Positions 1 to 13,783 of a stretch of DNA of 64,000 nt are shown one piece after another. A program made the position numbers and the translations under genes. The stretch's first letter is position 1. Each line of letters opens with the position of its first letter. The notes under the pieces are model-generated. The model saw nothing but the letters and a program-made list of their open reading frames with translations. It searched no databases and was not told the DNA's origin. The stretch comes from an uncultured Pelagibacteraceae bacterium (lineage in GTDB: Bacteria > Pseudomonadota > Alphaproteobacteria > Pelagibacterales > Pelagibacteraceae). The stretch is from positions 1 to 64,000 of the forward strand of contig CACMRM010000001.1 of NCBI GenBank assembly GCA_902616145.1, given 5' to 3'.

Positions 1-18
1 ATGATACAACCTGTTGGG

Positions 19-39
19 TCGTAATCTACTCGTAATTTT
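19..39. repeat. 21-bp perfect direct repeat, copy 1 (tcgtaatctactcgtaatttt)
   Basis: identical to 385..405, read directly. Confidence 0.85.
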
Positions 40-374
40 TAATTACAGTTTTTTGTATAGCCGCCAGAGATTCCTGTTTTACGATCTTTTTTATTTACTT
101 TTAAAACCCTCATGTTCAGGTCAAGAGTTGCATCATAATTAAATCCTGAGGAACCTTTAAGATTTCCAGCGACATAAGAAGAAGTTCTGTTAGATATTTT
201 ATATTTGTTCACTGCACCGCCTCCAAATGACTCATAAATATAATTATTATCTACTCGCACATTGGCATTTCCACATTTAAGATTTATTTCCGAATAATTT
301 TCTGAACTGCACGATATTAGTAATCCAGCAAATATTATTCCTAAAATTTTTTTCATGTTCCACAATTCTAACAC
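39..374 (-). CDS. small putative lipoprotein, unknown function
   Basis: ORF track; N-terminal signal peptide with lipobox-like LLISC. Confidence 0.55.
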   Translation of the reverse strand: MLELWNMKKILGIIFAGLLISCSSENYSEINLKCGNANVRVDNNYIYESFGGGAVNKYKISNRTSSYVAGNLKGSSGFNYDATLDLNMRVLKVNKKDRKTGISGGYTKNCN

Positions 375-384
375 AAGATTTCAC

Positions 385-405
385 TCGTAATCTACTCGTA
401 ATTTT
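385..405. repeat. 21-bp perfect direct repeat, copy 2
   Basis: identical to 19..39; local context contains two (c)tactcgtaat-like 11-mers. Confidence 0.85.
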
Positions 406-459
406 CATCAAAGTTTTAGATTTTAAACAATTGCGAATGGCGTATAATAAGGAATAATG

Positions 460-505
460 TTACAAAGTCCGGGGCACCTGGCAACAGAACGCCCCTTTAC
501 TAAAA
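460..505 (+). promoter_or_regulatory. candidate structured 5' leader of the glycosyltransferase gene
   Basis: GGGGC...GCCCC stem, then UUUACUAAAAGGG tail; loop CCU can pair with tail AGG; locally GC-rich in an AT-rich genome; tataat about 20 nt upstream. Confidence 0.35.
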
Positions 506-511
506 GGGTTT

Positions 512-1390
512 ATGATGAATAAAAATCAAAAAAAATGTTTTATTCTTATACCTACTTTCAATGATTGGGTCTCTCTTGAAATATTATTGAAGAAAATAGA
601 AGATAATATTAAAGATGAGCAAAGAGTTTATGAAATTTTAATAATAGACGACGCTTCAACTATTGATCATGATTTAAAAATCTCTGAAATTAAAAAAATT
701 AAAAAAATTGATATCATCAGACTTAGGAAGAATTCAGGCAGTCAAATAGCAATTGCCACTGGTCTCAATTTTATCAATAAAGAAAAAGAGAGTGGCGCTA
801 TATTGATACTAGACTCTGATGGAGAGGATGACCCTAATAGTTTAGAGACTTTTCTAAGTCATTTAGACGAAGATGCTACAAAAGTTGTTGTAGCAGAGAG
901 AAAGAAGCGTAAAGAGAATATCTTTCTTAGAATTTTAAATATTATAAGATTATATTTTACTTTCGCTTTTACTGGAAAAATGATTGATTTTGGAAACTTC
1001 AGTTGTTTGAATAATAAACATCTTGAACAAATTTTTAATAAGAAAGAATTAAATTTGTCTTATAGCGGTACAATTCAAAAGTTTTTGCCAATTAAAAAGA
1101 TCCCCATTGAAAAACAAGTCAGATATAGTGGTAAATCGAAAGTTAGTATAATTTTTTTAATACTTTACTCTATACAAATCTTAAGTATTTTTAGTGCTAA
1201 TTTTTTTATTAGAACAACTATGTTTTTAACTTTTTTAATTTTTTTCCAGTATTTTTCTGATCTTAATTTGTATATTGAATTAGCGGTAATTCTTTATTTG
1301 ATTTCTAATTTATTAATTTTAAAAATTTTTTTTAGTGTTAGAAATAACGATTTTTTACAATTAATAGAGAAAATAAATAAAGTGAAATAA
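512..1390 (+). CDS. family 2 glycosyltransferase (polyprenyl-phosphate glycosyltransferase/DPM1-ArnC-like) with C-terminal TM helices
   Basis: ORF; FILIPTFNDW, LDSDGEDDP motifs, two C-terminal hydrophobic segments. Confidence 0.75.
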   Translation: MMNKNQKKCFILIPTFNDWVSLEILLKKIEDNIKDEQRVYEILIIDDASTIDHDLKISEIKKIKKIDIIRLRKNSGSQIAIATGLNFINKEKESGAILILDSDGEDDPNSLETFLSHLDEDATKVVVAERKKRKENIFLRILNIIRLYFTFAFTGKMIDFGNFSCLNNKHLEQIFNKKELNLSYSGTIQKFLPIKKIPIEKQVRYSGKSKVSIIFLILYSIQILSIFSANFFIRTTMFLTFLIFFQYFSDLNLYIELAVILYLISNLLILKIFFSVRNNDFLQLIEKINKVK

Positions 1391-1397
1391 AAATTAA

Positions 1398-2813
1398 TCA
1401 AGTTTTTTGTAACAACTTAAGATTAATATTATTAAAATCTTTTTCTTTTATTATTTTAAATTTTTCAGGAGGCGCACACTCTCTTTTATTTATGTCTTGA
1501 GGACAAAAATGCCAAAAGGGCTCTTTAATTTTTTCTTTTTCCTCCTTATTAAGTAAAGTTAATTTATTTGGAAAATTTTTATTTATGAAAGAAATATAGT
1601 TATTTATAGCATCAATACTATCGACATCAGATAACATATTTTCTACTTTTATGAAATAATTATGAAATTTAGAATCATTTATGTGAGAGATAGCTTTGGT
1701 ATATTGGGGCTTGGATGGAACTCTTTCATTAAAAAGTTGTTTAAAAGTTTGTTCAGTAAAATGATTGAAAATTGTAAAAATAGTTAAGATAATAATTAAG
1801 AAATTTTTAATCTTTTTATTTATAATTCTTGAAATTAAAAAAGTAATTAATACCAAAATTGGTATTAGAACAAAAATTATATACCTAGAAATTAACACGG
1901 GTTTGTAAATATAACCAAATATTATTGGCAAAAAATAAGACAGAAATATTGTAATAAAAAAAACAATTACGATATCTGTTCCTCTAAATAATTTTTTTTC
2001 TTTAATTGTTAAAATCACTATACTTAACAAAAAAATTATACCCATAAGTCTAGAACCAAAAAAAGTTGAAAAGAAGAAATTTGTATAAAAACCTATGTCA
2101 GGATTTGTAATCCAATAATGTCTCGAATGCGTATGATCAAGAGAATAAAAATAATATAAGTAAAATAACAAAGAAAATATTAGCACTATTATTAAAGAAA
2201 AATTAATATCTTTAAAAAACTTTTTAGATCTAAAATATTTGAGGATTAAAAAAGTAAAATAGGAAAATAATATTATCAATGCAAAAGGATGTAAAAAAAT
2301 TGCTATTAAAGTGAAGATAGAAAATAATAAAATATCTTTTTTTTTAGCATTAATTTTGAAACTTTTTATAAAGTAAATTAATGACAAAAATGAAAAAAAA
2401 AATAAAATTGAGTAAACCCTTCCTTCTTGTGAGTATGAAATCAAAAAAATATTTAAAGCTAACAATAACGCAAGAAAATTTTTAATTTCGTTAAAATTCA
2501 ATAGTTTTGCAATTTTAACAGATAGAAGAATTGATAATATTCCAAAAAAAGCAGACAAATATCTTGCGTAGTCAAGATTGTAACCAACAATATTGTAAAA
2601 AATTTTCAATAAAAAATGAAATGAATAAGTATTAGGCTCTGTCCTGTTATGAATTTCAAAACTTCCTTTAATTGAATGCTCTGGACTTGCTACCCAAAAA
2701 CTTAAAATTTCATCATACCAAAGATCATCAAAATTTATATTATAAAATCTTAAAAACGAACCAAAAAATAAAATGATAAATAAGATTAAGTGTCCGTTTA
2801 AAAATTTTTGCAC
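1398..2813 (-). CDS. multi-pass membrane glycosyltransferase, GT39/ArnT-like
   Basis: ORF with GTG start; N-terminal 'RFYNINFDDLWYDEILSFW' typical of GT39/PMT-like proteins; many TM helices. Confidence 0.65.
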   Translation of the reverse strand: MQKFLNGHLILFIILFFGSFLRFYNINFDDLWYDEILSFWVASPEHSIKGSFEIHNRTEPNTYSFHFLLKIFYNIVGYNLDYARYLSAFFGILSILLSVKIAKLLNFNEIKNFLALLLALNIFLISYSQEGRVYSILFFFSFLSLIYFIKSFKINAKKKDILLFSIFTLIAIFLHPFALIILFSYFTFLILKYFRSKKFFKDINFSLIIVLIFSLLFYLYYFYSLDHTHSRHYWITNPDIGFYTNFFFSTFFGSRLMGIIFLLSIVILTIKEKKLFRGTDIVIVFFITIFLSYFLPIIFGYIYKPVLISRYIIFVLIPILVLITFLISRIINKKIKNFLIIILTIFTIFNHFTEQTFKQLFNERVPSKPQYTKAISHINDSKFHNYFIKVENMLSDVDSIDAINNYISFINKNFPNKLTLLNKEEKEKIKEPFWHFCPQDINKRECAPPEKFKIIKEKDFNNINLKLLQKT

Positions 2814-2814
2814 G

Positions 2815-2898
2815 TTAAAAAATATATTTATCGCCTAAATAAAATAAAATTCCAACGGCAACACCCAACAAAATCCAATAATAGTTTTCTTTGATCAT
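2815..2898 (-). CDS. possible 27-aa single-TM microprotein (MIKENYYWILLGVAVGILFYLGDKYIF)
   Basis: manual translation; ATGA overlap with the stop of the upstream MazG-like gene; not in the ORF track because of length. Confidence 0.35.
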   Translation of the reverse strand: MIKENYYWILLGVAVGILFYLGDKYIF

Positions 2899-3266
2899 GC
2901 AACAAATTTACTAAGATTAGGTTTAAAATAACCTGGTCCCTTCATTACTTTACCCTTTTCATTATATATAGGTTTCCCATCTGCTCCTAGTTTGCTCATA
3001 TTAGAGCTCTGAACTTCCGCAAAACACTTATCTAAATCAATTCCAAAAGAATGCCCTGCTCCGTAAGTAACGTAAAGTATATCTGTTAATGCATCAGCCA
3101 CTTCCTTTATATCCTTTTTTTCGATTGCCACCTTTAATTCCTCTAATTCTTCCTTAATTAGTTCGAAACGCAGAGAAGTTATTTTAGCATCAGGAAAACT
3201 TGCTTTTTCTTTAATTTCTTGGCCAAAAGTTTCCATGAATTTTCTTACACTTTCAAAATTAGTCAT
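2895..3266 (-). CDS. MazG-like/phosphoribosyl-ATP pyrophosphohydrolase-like NTP pyrophosphohydrolase
   Basis: ORF; ELIKEELEEL...EVADALTDILYVTYG all-alpha NTPase motif. Confidence 0.75.
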   Translation of the reverse strand: MTNFESVRKFMETFGQEIKEKASFPDAKITSLRFELIKEELEELKVAIEKKDIKEVADALTDILYVTYGAGHSFGIDLDKCFAEVQSSNMSKLGADGKPIYNEKGKVMKGPGYFKPNLSKFVA

Positions 3267-3327
3267 TTCTGTTCCTTTTATAATTTATAATTAATAAATT
3301 AGAGTGTATTATATCAGTGAATCAACG

Positions 3328-4716
3328 ATGAAATACAGAATAGAGTTTGACAGTATAGGAAAAGTAAAAGTTCCTGGTGATAAGTATTGGGGTGCCTCTA
3401 CTGAGCGATCAAATAAGTATTTTAATATAGGTGATTTTTTAGTAAGACCCCTGGTAATACATTCTATTGCCATCATTAAAAAAGCAGCTGCTATAGTAAA
3501 TACTAAAAACAAAGATTTGGATCCAAAATTATCAAAATACATAATCAAAGCATCTGAAGAAGTTATTTCTGGTAAACTTGATAATCATTTTCCTCTCAAA
3601 GTCTGGCAAACTGGGTCGGGTACTCAAACCAATATGAATGTAAATGAAGTAATTGCTAACAGAGCGATTCAAATGATGGGAGGGAAAATGGGAGCAAAAA
3701 AACCAGTTCATCCTAACGACCACGTAAATAAATCGCAATCAACTAATGATGTTTTTCCCACCGCTATGCATATCGCAATAGCGATTAAAGCCAAAGACAA
3801 ATTATTACCATCGCTAAGATTATTAGAAAAACAGCTTAAAAAGAAAACTAGCGAATTTAAAAATATAGTAAAAGTAGGAAGAACTCATCTTCAGGATGCA
3901 ACACCTTTAACTTTAGGCCAGGAGTTTTCAGGATATCATTCGCAATTAAAAAAATGTATTTCTAGAATAGAAAGTGCGTTAAAAGAAATTTTTTATTTGG
4001 CTCAAGGAGGTACAGCTGTTGGAACCGGATTGAATACCAAAAAAAATTTTGATAAAAAAATTATTAAAGAAATCAGTAGGATTACAAAACTTCCTTTTAA
4101 AGTATCGTCTAATAAATTTTCGTCACTTGCTGCACATGATGAAATTGTTAATTTTTCAGGCACACTGAACACAGCGGCAGTTTGTTTAATGAAAATTGCA
4201 AATGATATTAGATTTTTGGGCTCAGGTCCTAGAGCAGGATATGGTGAATTAATACTGCCATCTAATGAACCTGGATCTTCAATAATGCCTGGTAAAGTAA
4301 ATCCAACCCAATCCGAAGCTGTAACAATGGTTTGTGTGAAAGTTATTGGAAATCATAATGGAATTACTATGGCTGGCTCACACGGTCATTTTGAATTAAA
4401 TGTTTTTAAACCATTAATAATTCATAACATTTTACAATCAATTGAAATCATGAGTGACTCCGCTAAAACATTTGCACTTTACTGTGTTAAGGGTATTAGA
4501 GCGGACAAAAAAAGGATCAAGTCTTTGTTAGATAATTCCTTAATGCTAGTGACCGCTTTGGCCCCAAGAATAGGATATGATAAGGCTGCTAGCGTAGCTA
4601 AAGCAGCTCATAAAAATGGCACTACACTAAAACATGAAGTTTTAAAACAAGGTCTGATTAACGAAAAAGAGTATGATAAAATCATGGATCCTCTTAAAAT
4701 GACCAAACCGAAATAG
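3328..4716 (+). CDS. fumC: fumarate hydratase class II
   Basis: GSSIMPGKVNPTQ signature; internal ATG at 3328 preferred over 3304. Confidence 0.93.
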   Translation: MKYRIEFDSIGKVKVPGDKYWGASTERSNKYFNIGDFLVRPLVIHSIAIIKKAAAIVNTKNKDLDPKLSKYIIKASEEVISGKLDNHFPLKVWQTGSGTQTNMNVNEVIANRAIQMMGGKMGAKKPVHPNDHVNKSQSTNDVFPTAMHIAIAIKAKDKLLPSLRLLEKQLKKKTSEFKNIVKVGRTHLQDATPLTLGQEFSGYHSQLKKCISRIESALKEIFYLAQGGTAVGTGLNTKKNFDKKIIKEISRITKLPFKVSSNKFSSLAAHDEIVNFSGTLNTAAVCLMKIANDIRFLGSGPRAGYGELILPSNEPGSSIMPGKVNPTQSEAVTMVCVKVIGNHNGITMAGSHGHFELNVFKPLIIHNILQSIEIMSDSAKTFALYCVKGIRADKKRIKSLLDNSLMLVTALAPRIGYDKAASVAKAAHKNGTTLKHEVLKQGLINEKEYDKIMDPLKMTKPK

Positions 4717-6117
4717 CTAAGAAATTTCATTAAGAAATCTTCTTAATTTGGAAAGTTTAAAAATATCTAAAAAATTTTTATCAAACATAATATTTTCAAA
4801 TGAGGTTTTGTAATAAACTAAATCTTCCTGAGATAATTTTAAATTATTATTTAGTGTAATCATTTCAAAACTAATTTTATTATTTAAGATATTTAAATTT
4901 CCAATTATTTTTAAATCAATGTCGTTGGATCTAGATTTAGCATCTATCTTTAATTTCTTAAAAAAATTTTTTAAATCTTTGATACTGAAATTACATTGAA
5001 AATTGACTACCGGATATTCCTCTAGAAGATTTGTTTCACTATTACATTGAATATTGCTTTCAGATACAGAGAAATTTTTCTGCACAAACAATCTTCCGAA
5101 GGAAAGAGAGGTTTCTATTTCAAGATTTTCGAGTGAATTAGCTCTCAATTTTTTATTTTCAAATGTAAATTTCTTTTTTGTATTTAATTTCTGAATTATA
5201 TCTTTTGCATTTAAAATTTTATTAATATTTATTTTTTCAATCAAAGTTTTATCTAATTCTTTTATCTTCGAAATTGCTTCAACATAAAAGTAAGGTTTTA
5301 TTCTTAATTGACCCTGGCTTTCAAAAGATAGGTTTTTTGATCTAAAAAATAATTTATTTATTTCAAAGGTATTATTAACAAAAAAGAAATTAAATTTTAC
5401 TTTAGATTTTAAAATTTTACCTTTTAAATTTCCTTTGAAACTATTTGAATTATAATTTTCAGATAAATTAATTTTTGCTGAAACTCCTGTATTTAAAAGT
5501 TTAAATTTTAAATACCTAAAATTATTTTTTATTTTTAAAATAAATTTTTTATTAATAACTTCACCTCTAATTTGATTTTTTTTGAAACCGAAATTTGCAT
5601 AATTTATCTTTTTTAAACTTAAAATTTTATTATTACTGTCAGTTATGAGTAAATCTATATTATTGAAAAGAATCTTGCCTTTGATTTGAGATAAATAATT
5701 TTTTAGATAAAAGAAGTACTTTTGATCTATCTGAAGTTTGCTCTCATGAACCTCGATTTTTCTAGCTTCAAATTTTTCGAAATTATAAATATTTTTTAAT
5801 TTAGGATAAATTTTAATTTTATTTATATTTTGTGTGATATCTCCCGAGAAATTTAATGATGAGTTTTCAATCAGTAAGTGAGGAGTTGGCAAAGAATAAT
5901 ACTTAATCTTCCCTATATCAACTACTTTAAGGTTATAAGTTTTAAACAAATAATTCCTTATTTTTTCCTCTTTTTTTTCAAAATCTAGAAAATGAGGAAT
6001 GGATAAATAAAGAACTGATGCGACGATAATAATTCCAATAACATATCTCAAAAAAAAAACTGATTTAAAAAATCCTGAGAATTTGTTGTGAATTAATTTG
6101 TAAATTTTAATTAACAT
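4717..6117 (-). CDS. AsmA-like membrane-anchored protein, uncharacterised
   Basis: N-terminal TM anchor then long beta-rich sequence; ATG at 6117 preferred because the longer ORF overlaps uvrD. Confidence 0.5.
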   Translation of the reverse strand: MLIKIYKLIHNKFSGFFKSVFFLRYVIGIIIVASVLYLSIPHFLDFEKKEEKIRNYLFKTYNLKVVDIGKIKYYSLPTPHLLIENSSLNFSGDITQNINKIKIYPKLKNIYNFEKFEARKIEVHESKLQIDQKYFFYLKNYLSQIKGKILFNNIDLLITDSNNKILSLKKINYANFGFKKNQIRGEVINKKFILKIKNNFRYLKFKLLNTGVSAKINLSENYNSNSFKGNLKGKILKSKVKFNFFFVNNTFEINKLFFRSKNLSFESQGQLRIKPYFYVEAISKIKELDKTLIEKININKILNAKDIIQKLNTKKKFTFENKKLRANSLENLEIETSLSFGRLFVQKNFSVSESNIQCNSETNLLEEYPVVNFQCNFSIKDLKNFFKKLKIDAKSRSNDIDLKIIGNLNILNNKISFEMITLNNNLKLSQEDLVYYKTSFENIMFDKNFLDIFKLSKLRRFLNEIS

Positions 6118-6160
6118 TTTTTTATTTTTGTAACTAGTATATAAGTTAATTTTTCTGATT

Positions 6161-8193
6161 ATGAATAACATAGATAAATTAATTGAAAATCTAAACAAGG
6201 AGCAAAAAGATGCGGTTCTGAGCACAGAAGGACCAAATCTAATTGTTGCAGGAGCAGGTTCAGGTAAAACAAAAGTTTTAACAACCAGATTAATTCACAT
6301 AATATCAATGAAAAAAGCATTCTCTAGCCAGATTTTGTGTGTGACTTTTACAAACAAAGCGGCAAAGGAAATGCAAAATAGGGTGTTACAAAATATAAAG
6401 GGTAGCTCCACGTCAATTCCATGGCTGGGTACATTCCATTCTATTAGTGTAAAGATACTTAGAAGACATGCAGAAGCTTTAGGATATAAAAGTAATTTTT
6501 CAATTTTAGATACTGATGATCAAAAAAAACTTATTAGAAATATAGTTAAATCAGAGGATCTAGATGCTAAAAAGTTTTCACCTCAATTAATAATGTATCA
6601 TATCGATCAATGGAAAAACAAAGGTCTATTACCGAAAGATGTTGAGATAGAAAAAAAAGGTTTAATAACTAAATCAATATTAAAAGTTTACGAAATATAT
6701 CAAAATAAAATGAAAGATTTAAACGCATTTGATTTTGGAGACTTGATTTTGTTTTGTGTCAAATTATTTGAAGAACATGATGATATCAGAGAAATATATC
6801 ATAATAATTTTAAATACATTTTGGTTGATGAATTCCAAGATACTAACTTTATTCAAAATAAATGGCTTAATTTATTGGTAAATGAAGACAAAAATATTTG
6901 TTGTGTTGGAGATGACGATCAATCAATTTATAGTTGGAGAGGAGCTGAAATTAAAAACTTCCTCACTTTCGATAAGATTTATAAAAACTGTAAAGTTTTC
7001 AAGTTAGAACAAAACTATAGATCTACAAAAAATATTTTAGATACAGCCTCATTTTTAATCTCAAATAATACTAATAGAGTTGGTAAGAAGTTATGGTCCT
7101 CTGCGGGTCAGGGGGAGCTTGTAAAGCTTAATTGTTATAGATCTGGTAAAGAGGAAGCGCAAGGTATAAGTGATATAATTGAGAAAAAAATTAAAAAGAA
7201 ATATTCTCTTAATAATGTTTCAATTTTAGTGAGAGCTATTTATCAAACTAGAGAATTTGAGGAAAGATTTTTACAAGTAGGAATCGGCTACCGAGTACTT
7301 GGTGGAATAAAGTTTTATGAGAGATCAGAAATTAAAGATGCAGTTTCATATTTAAGAATTGTAAATCAAAAATATGATGATTTAGCTTTAGAGAGAGTTA
7401 TTGGCACACCAAAAAAAGGTATTGGGGAAAATACTCTTAATCAAATTTATACTTTTGGAAAAAAGAATAATTTATGTTTAGAAGACTCCATAATTAAACT
7501 TATAGAAAAAGGAGATTTCAAACCCAAAGTAAAATCCTCTCTAAGACAGCTAATTAGTATGATTGAAAAGTGGCGAAAAGACTCTCTTAAAATAAAACAC
7601 TATGATCTGCTTAAATTAATTTTAGATGAGTCAGGTTATTCCTCTATGTTAAAAAATAAAAAAGATTTAGAAAATGAAAATAGATTAGAAAATTTAAAAG
7701 AGTTACTAAGAGCGATGCAAGATTATTCGAATTTGCAAAGTTTTTTAGAACATGTAGCTTTAGCAACTTCTATAGATCAAGAATGGGAGGGTGCAAAAAT
7801 AAATTTAATGACAATGCATGCGGCTAAGGGTTTAGAGTTTGATGTTGTTTTTCTTCCTGGGTGGGAAGAAGGTTTATTTCCTCATCAGAAATCTTTAGAG
7901 GAAAAAGGAGATTTCGCCTTAGAAGAGGAGAGAAGATTGGCTTATGTAGGAATTACCAGAGCAAAAAAAGAAGCTTATCTATCATTTGCTATGAAAAGAG
8001 CTTATCACGGAGATTGGATAGATGCCTTGCCCTCAAGATTCATTAATGAAATACCTGAAGAAAGTGTCGAAAAAAATGAGTCTAGTTTTAGCATAAATGA
8101 AGACTTTGATTTTAATCAAGATAATTTAATTGATTTCGATGATGAGTACAGAAGTCCTGGTTGGGACAGATACAAAAAAAATAAAATGATTAA

Positions 8194-8206
<13 letters not shown>
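6161..8206 (+). CDS. uvrD: UvrD/PcrA-family ATP-dependent DNA helicase
   Basis: Walker A GAGSGKT, DEFQDTN, QNYRST, VGITRAKK motifs. Confidence 0.92.
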
Positions 8207-12752
<4,546 letters not shown>

Positions 12753-12799
12753 TATATCAATAATATCAGAATAAAATAGAATGGTAAATTTTTACTATA

Positions 12800-13720
12800 C
12801 TATGCGCCTAAAGCTACAGAATTATTATAAGCATTTTGCTTTTGATTTTGAATTTCCTGAAATTTTGCGCATATCCAATTACCTTTGTCAGAAAAAAATT
12901 TTTTAAGTAATTTATTTGTTAAAGCATGGCCTCCTTGGGAAGTCTTAATGTGACCAAAAATTCTATTACCAGATAACATTATATCGCCTAAACAATCTAA
13001 AATTTTATGATTTACAAATTCGTGTCTATTTCTTAAGCCATTATCATTTAAAATTTTATCATCTTGCACTACAATGGCATTATCTAACGATCCACCTTTT
13101 GCAAGTCCCATTCGTTTAATATTATCAATATCCTCATATAAACAGAAAGTTCTAGAATTATAAATTGCACCTAAGTCAGTAGAACTTAGTTTAAATTCTT
13201 TTCGTCTAGTTCTAATAAGTGGATTTTTATAAATTAATTCAAAATCAATTATTAAATCTTCTGTTAATGGTTCTATAGAAATAAATTTTGGCCCATCCTT
13301 AACTTCAACCTTTTTTAAAACTTTTATGAATTTTCTCTCTTCATCTTGCGTCTCGGTACCTACGCTTCTTATTGCATCTACAAATTCTAAAGCTGATCCA
13401 TCCATTATAGGTATTTCAGGGGCATTAACCTCTATAAGTGCGTTATCGACACCTTCTCCATAAAAAGCTGCCATCAAATGTTCAACGGTAGATATACTTA
13501 CTCCATGACTATTTTGTAACTTTGTACACAAAATTGGTTCGATAACATTTTTAAAATTTGCATGAATAATATTATTATCTTTAATATCTATTCTTTTGAA
13601 AACAATACCAGAGTTTGCTTTTAGAGGTTTCACTTTAAGAGTTGCTTCAATGCCATTATGAAGCCCTACTCCTTTTAATTCAATTTTGTCTTTTAAAGTT
13701 TTTTGATTGTTTTGAAACAT
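12800..13720 (-). CDS. lpxC: UDP-3-O-acyl-N-acetylglucosamine deacetylase
   Basis: KGVGLHNG, VEHLMAAFYG, HKILDCLGD motifs. Confidence 0.95.
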   Translation of the reverse strand: MFQNNQKTLKDKIELKGVGLHNGIEATLKVKPLKANSGIVFKRIDIKDNNIIHANFKNVIEPILCTKLQNSHGVSISTVEHLMAAFYGEGVDNALIEVNAPEIPIMDGSALEFVDAIRSVGTETQDEERKFIKVLKKVEVKDGPKFISIEPLTEDLIIDFELIYKNPLIRTRRKEFKLSSTDLGAIYNSRTFCLYEDIDNIKRMGLAKGGSLDNAIVVQDDKILNDNGLRNRHEFVNHKILDCLGDIMLSGNRIFGHIKTSQGGHALTNKLLKKFFSDKGNWICAKFQEIQNQKQNAYNNSVALGA

Positions 13721-13783
13721 TCAGCTTTATACATAACTGATTAAAACTTTTTAAAACAACTAATGTTTCATAAAATAACAAGT

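Noticed and set aside
460-505. Assignment of the GT leader to SAM-II, SAM-V or preQ1-I riboswitch
   Set aside because: Only gross architecture is similar; key consensus positions not matched with confidence and downstream gene is inconsistent.
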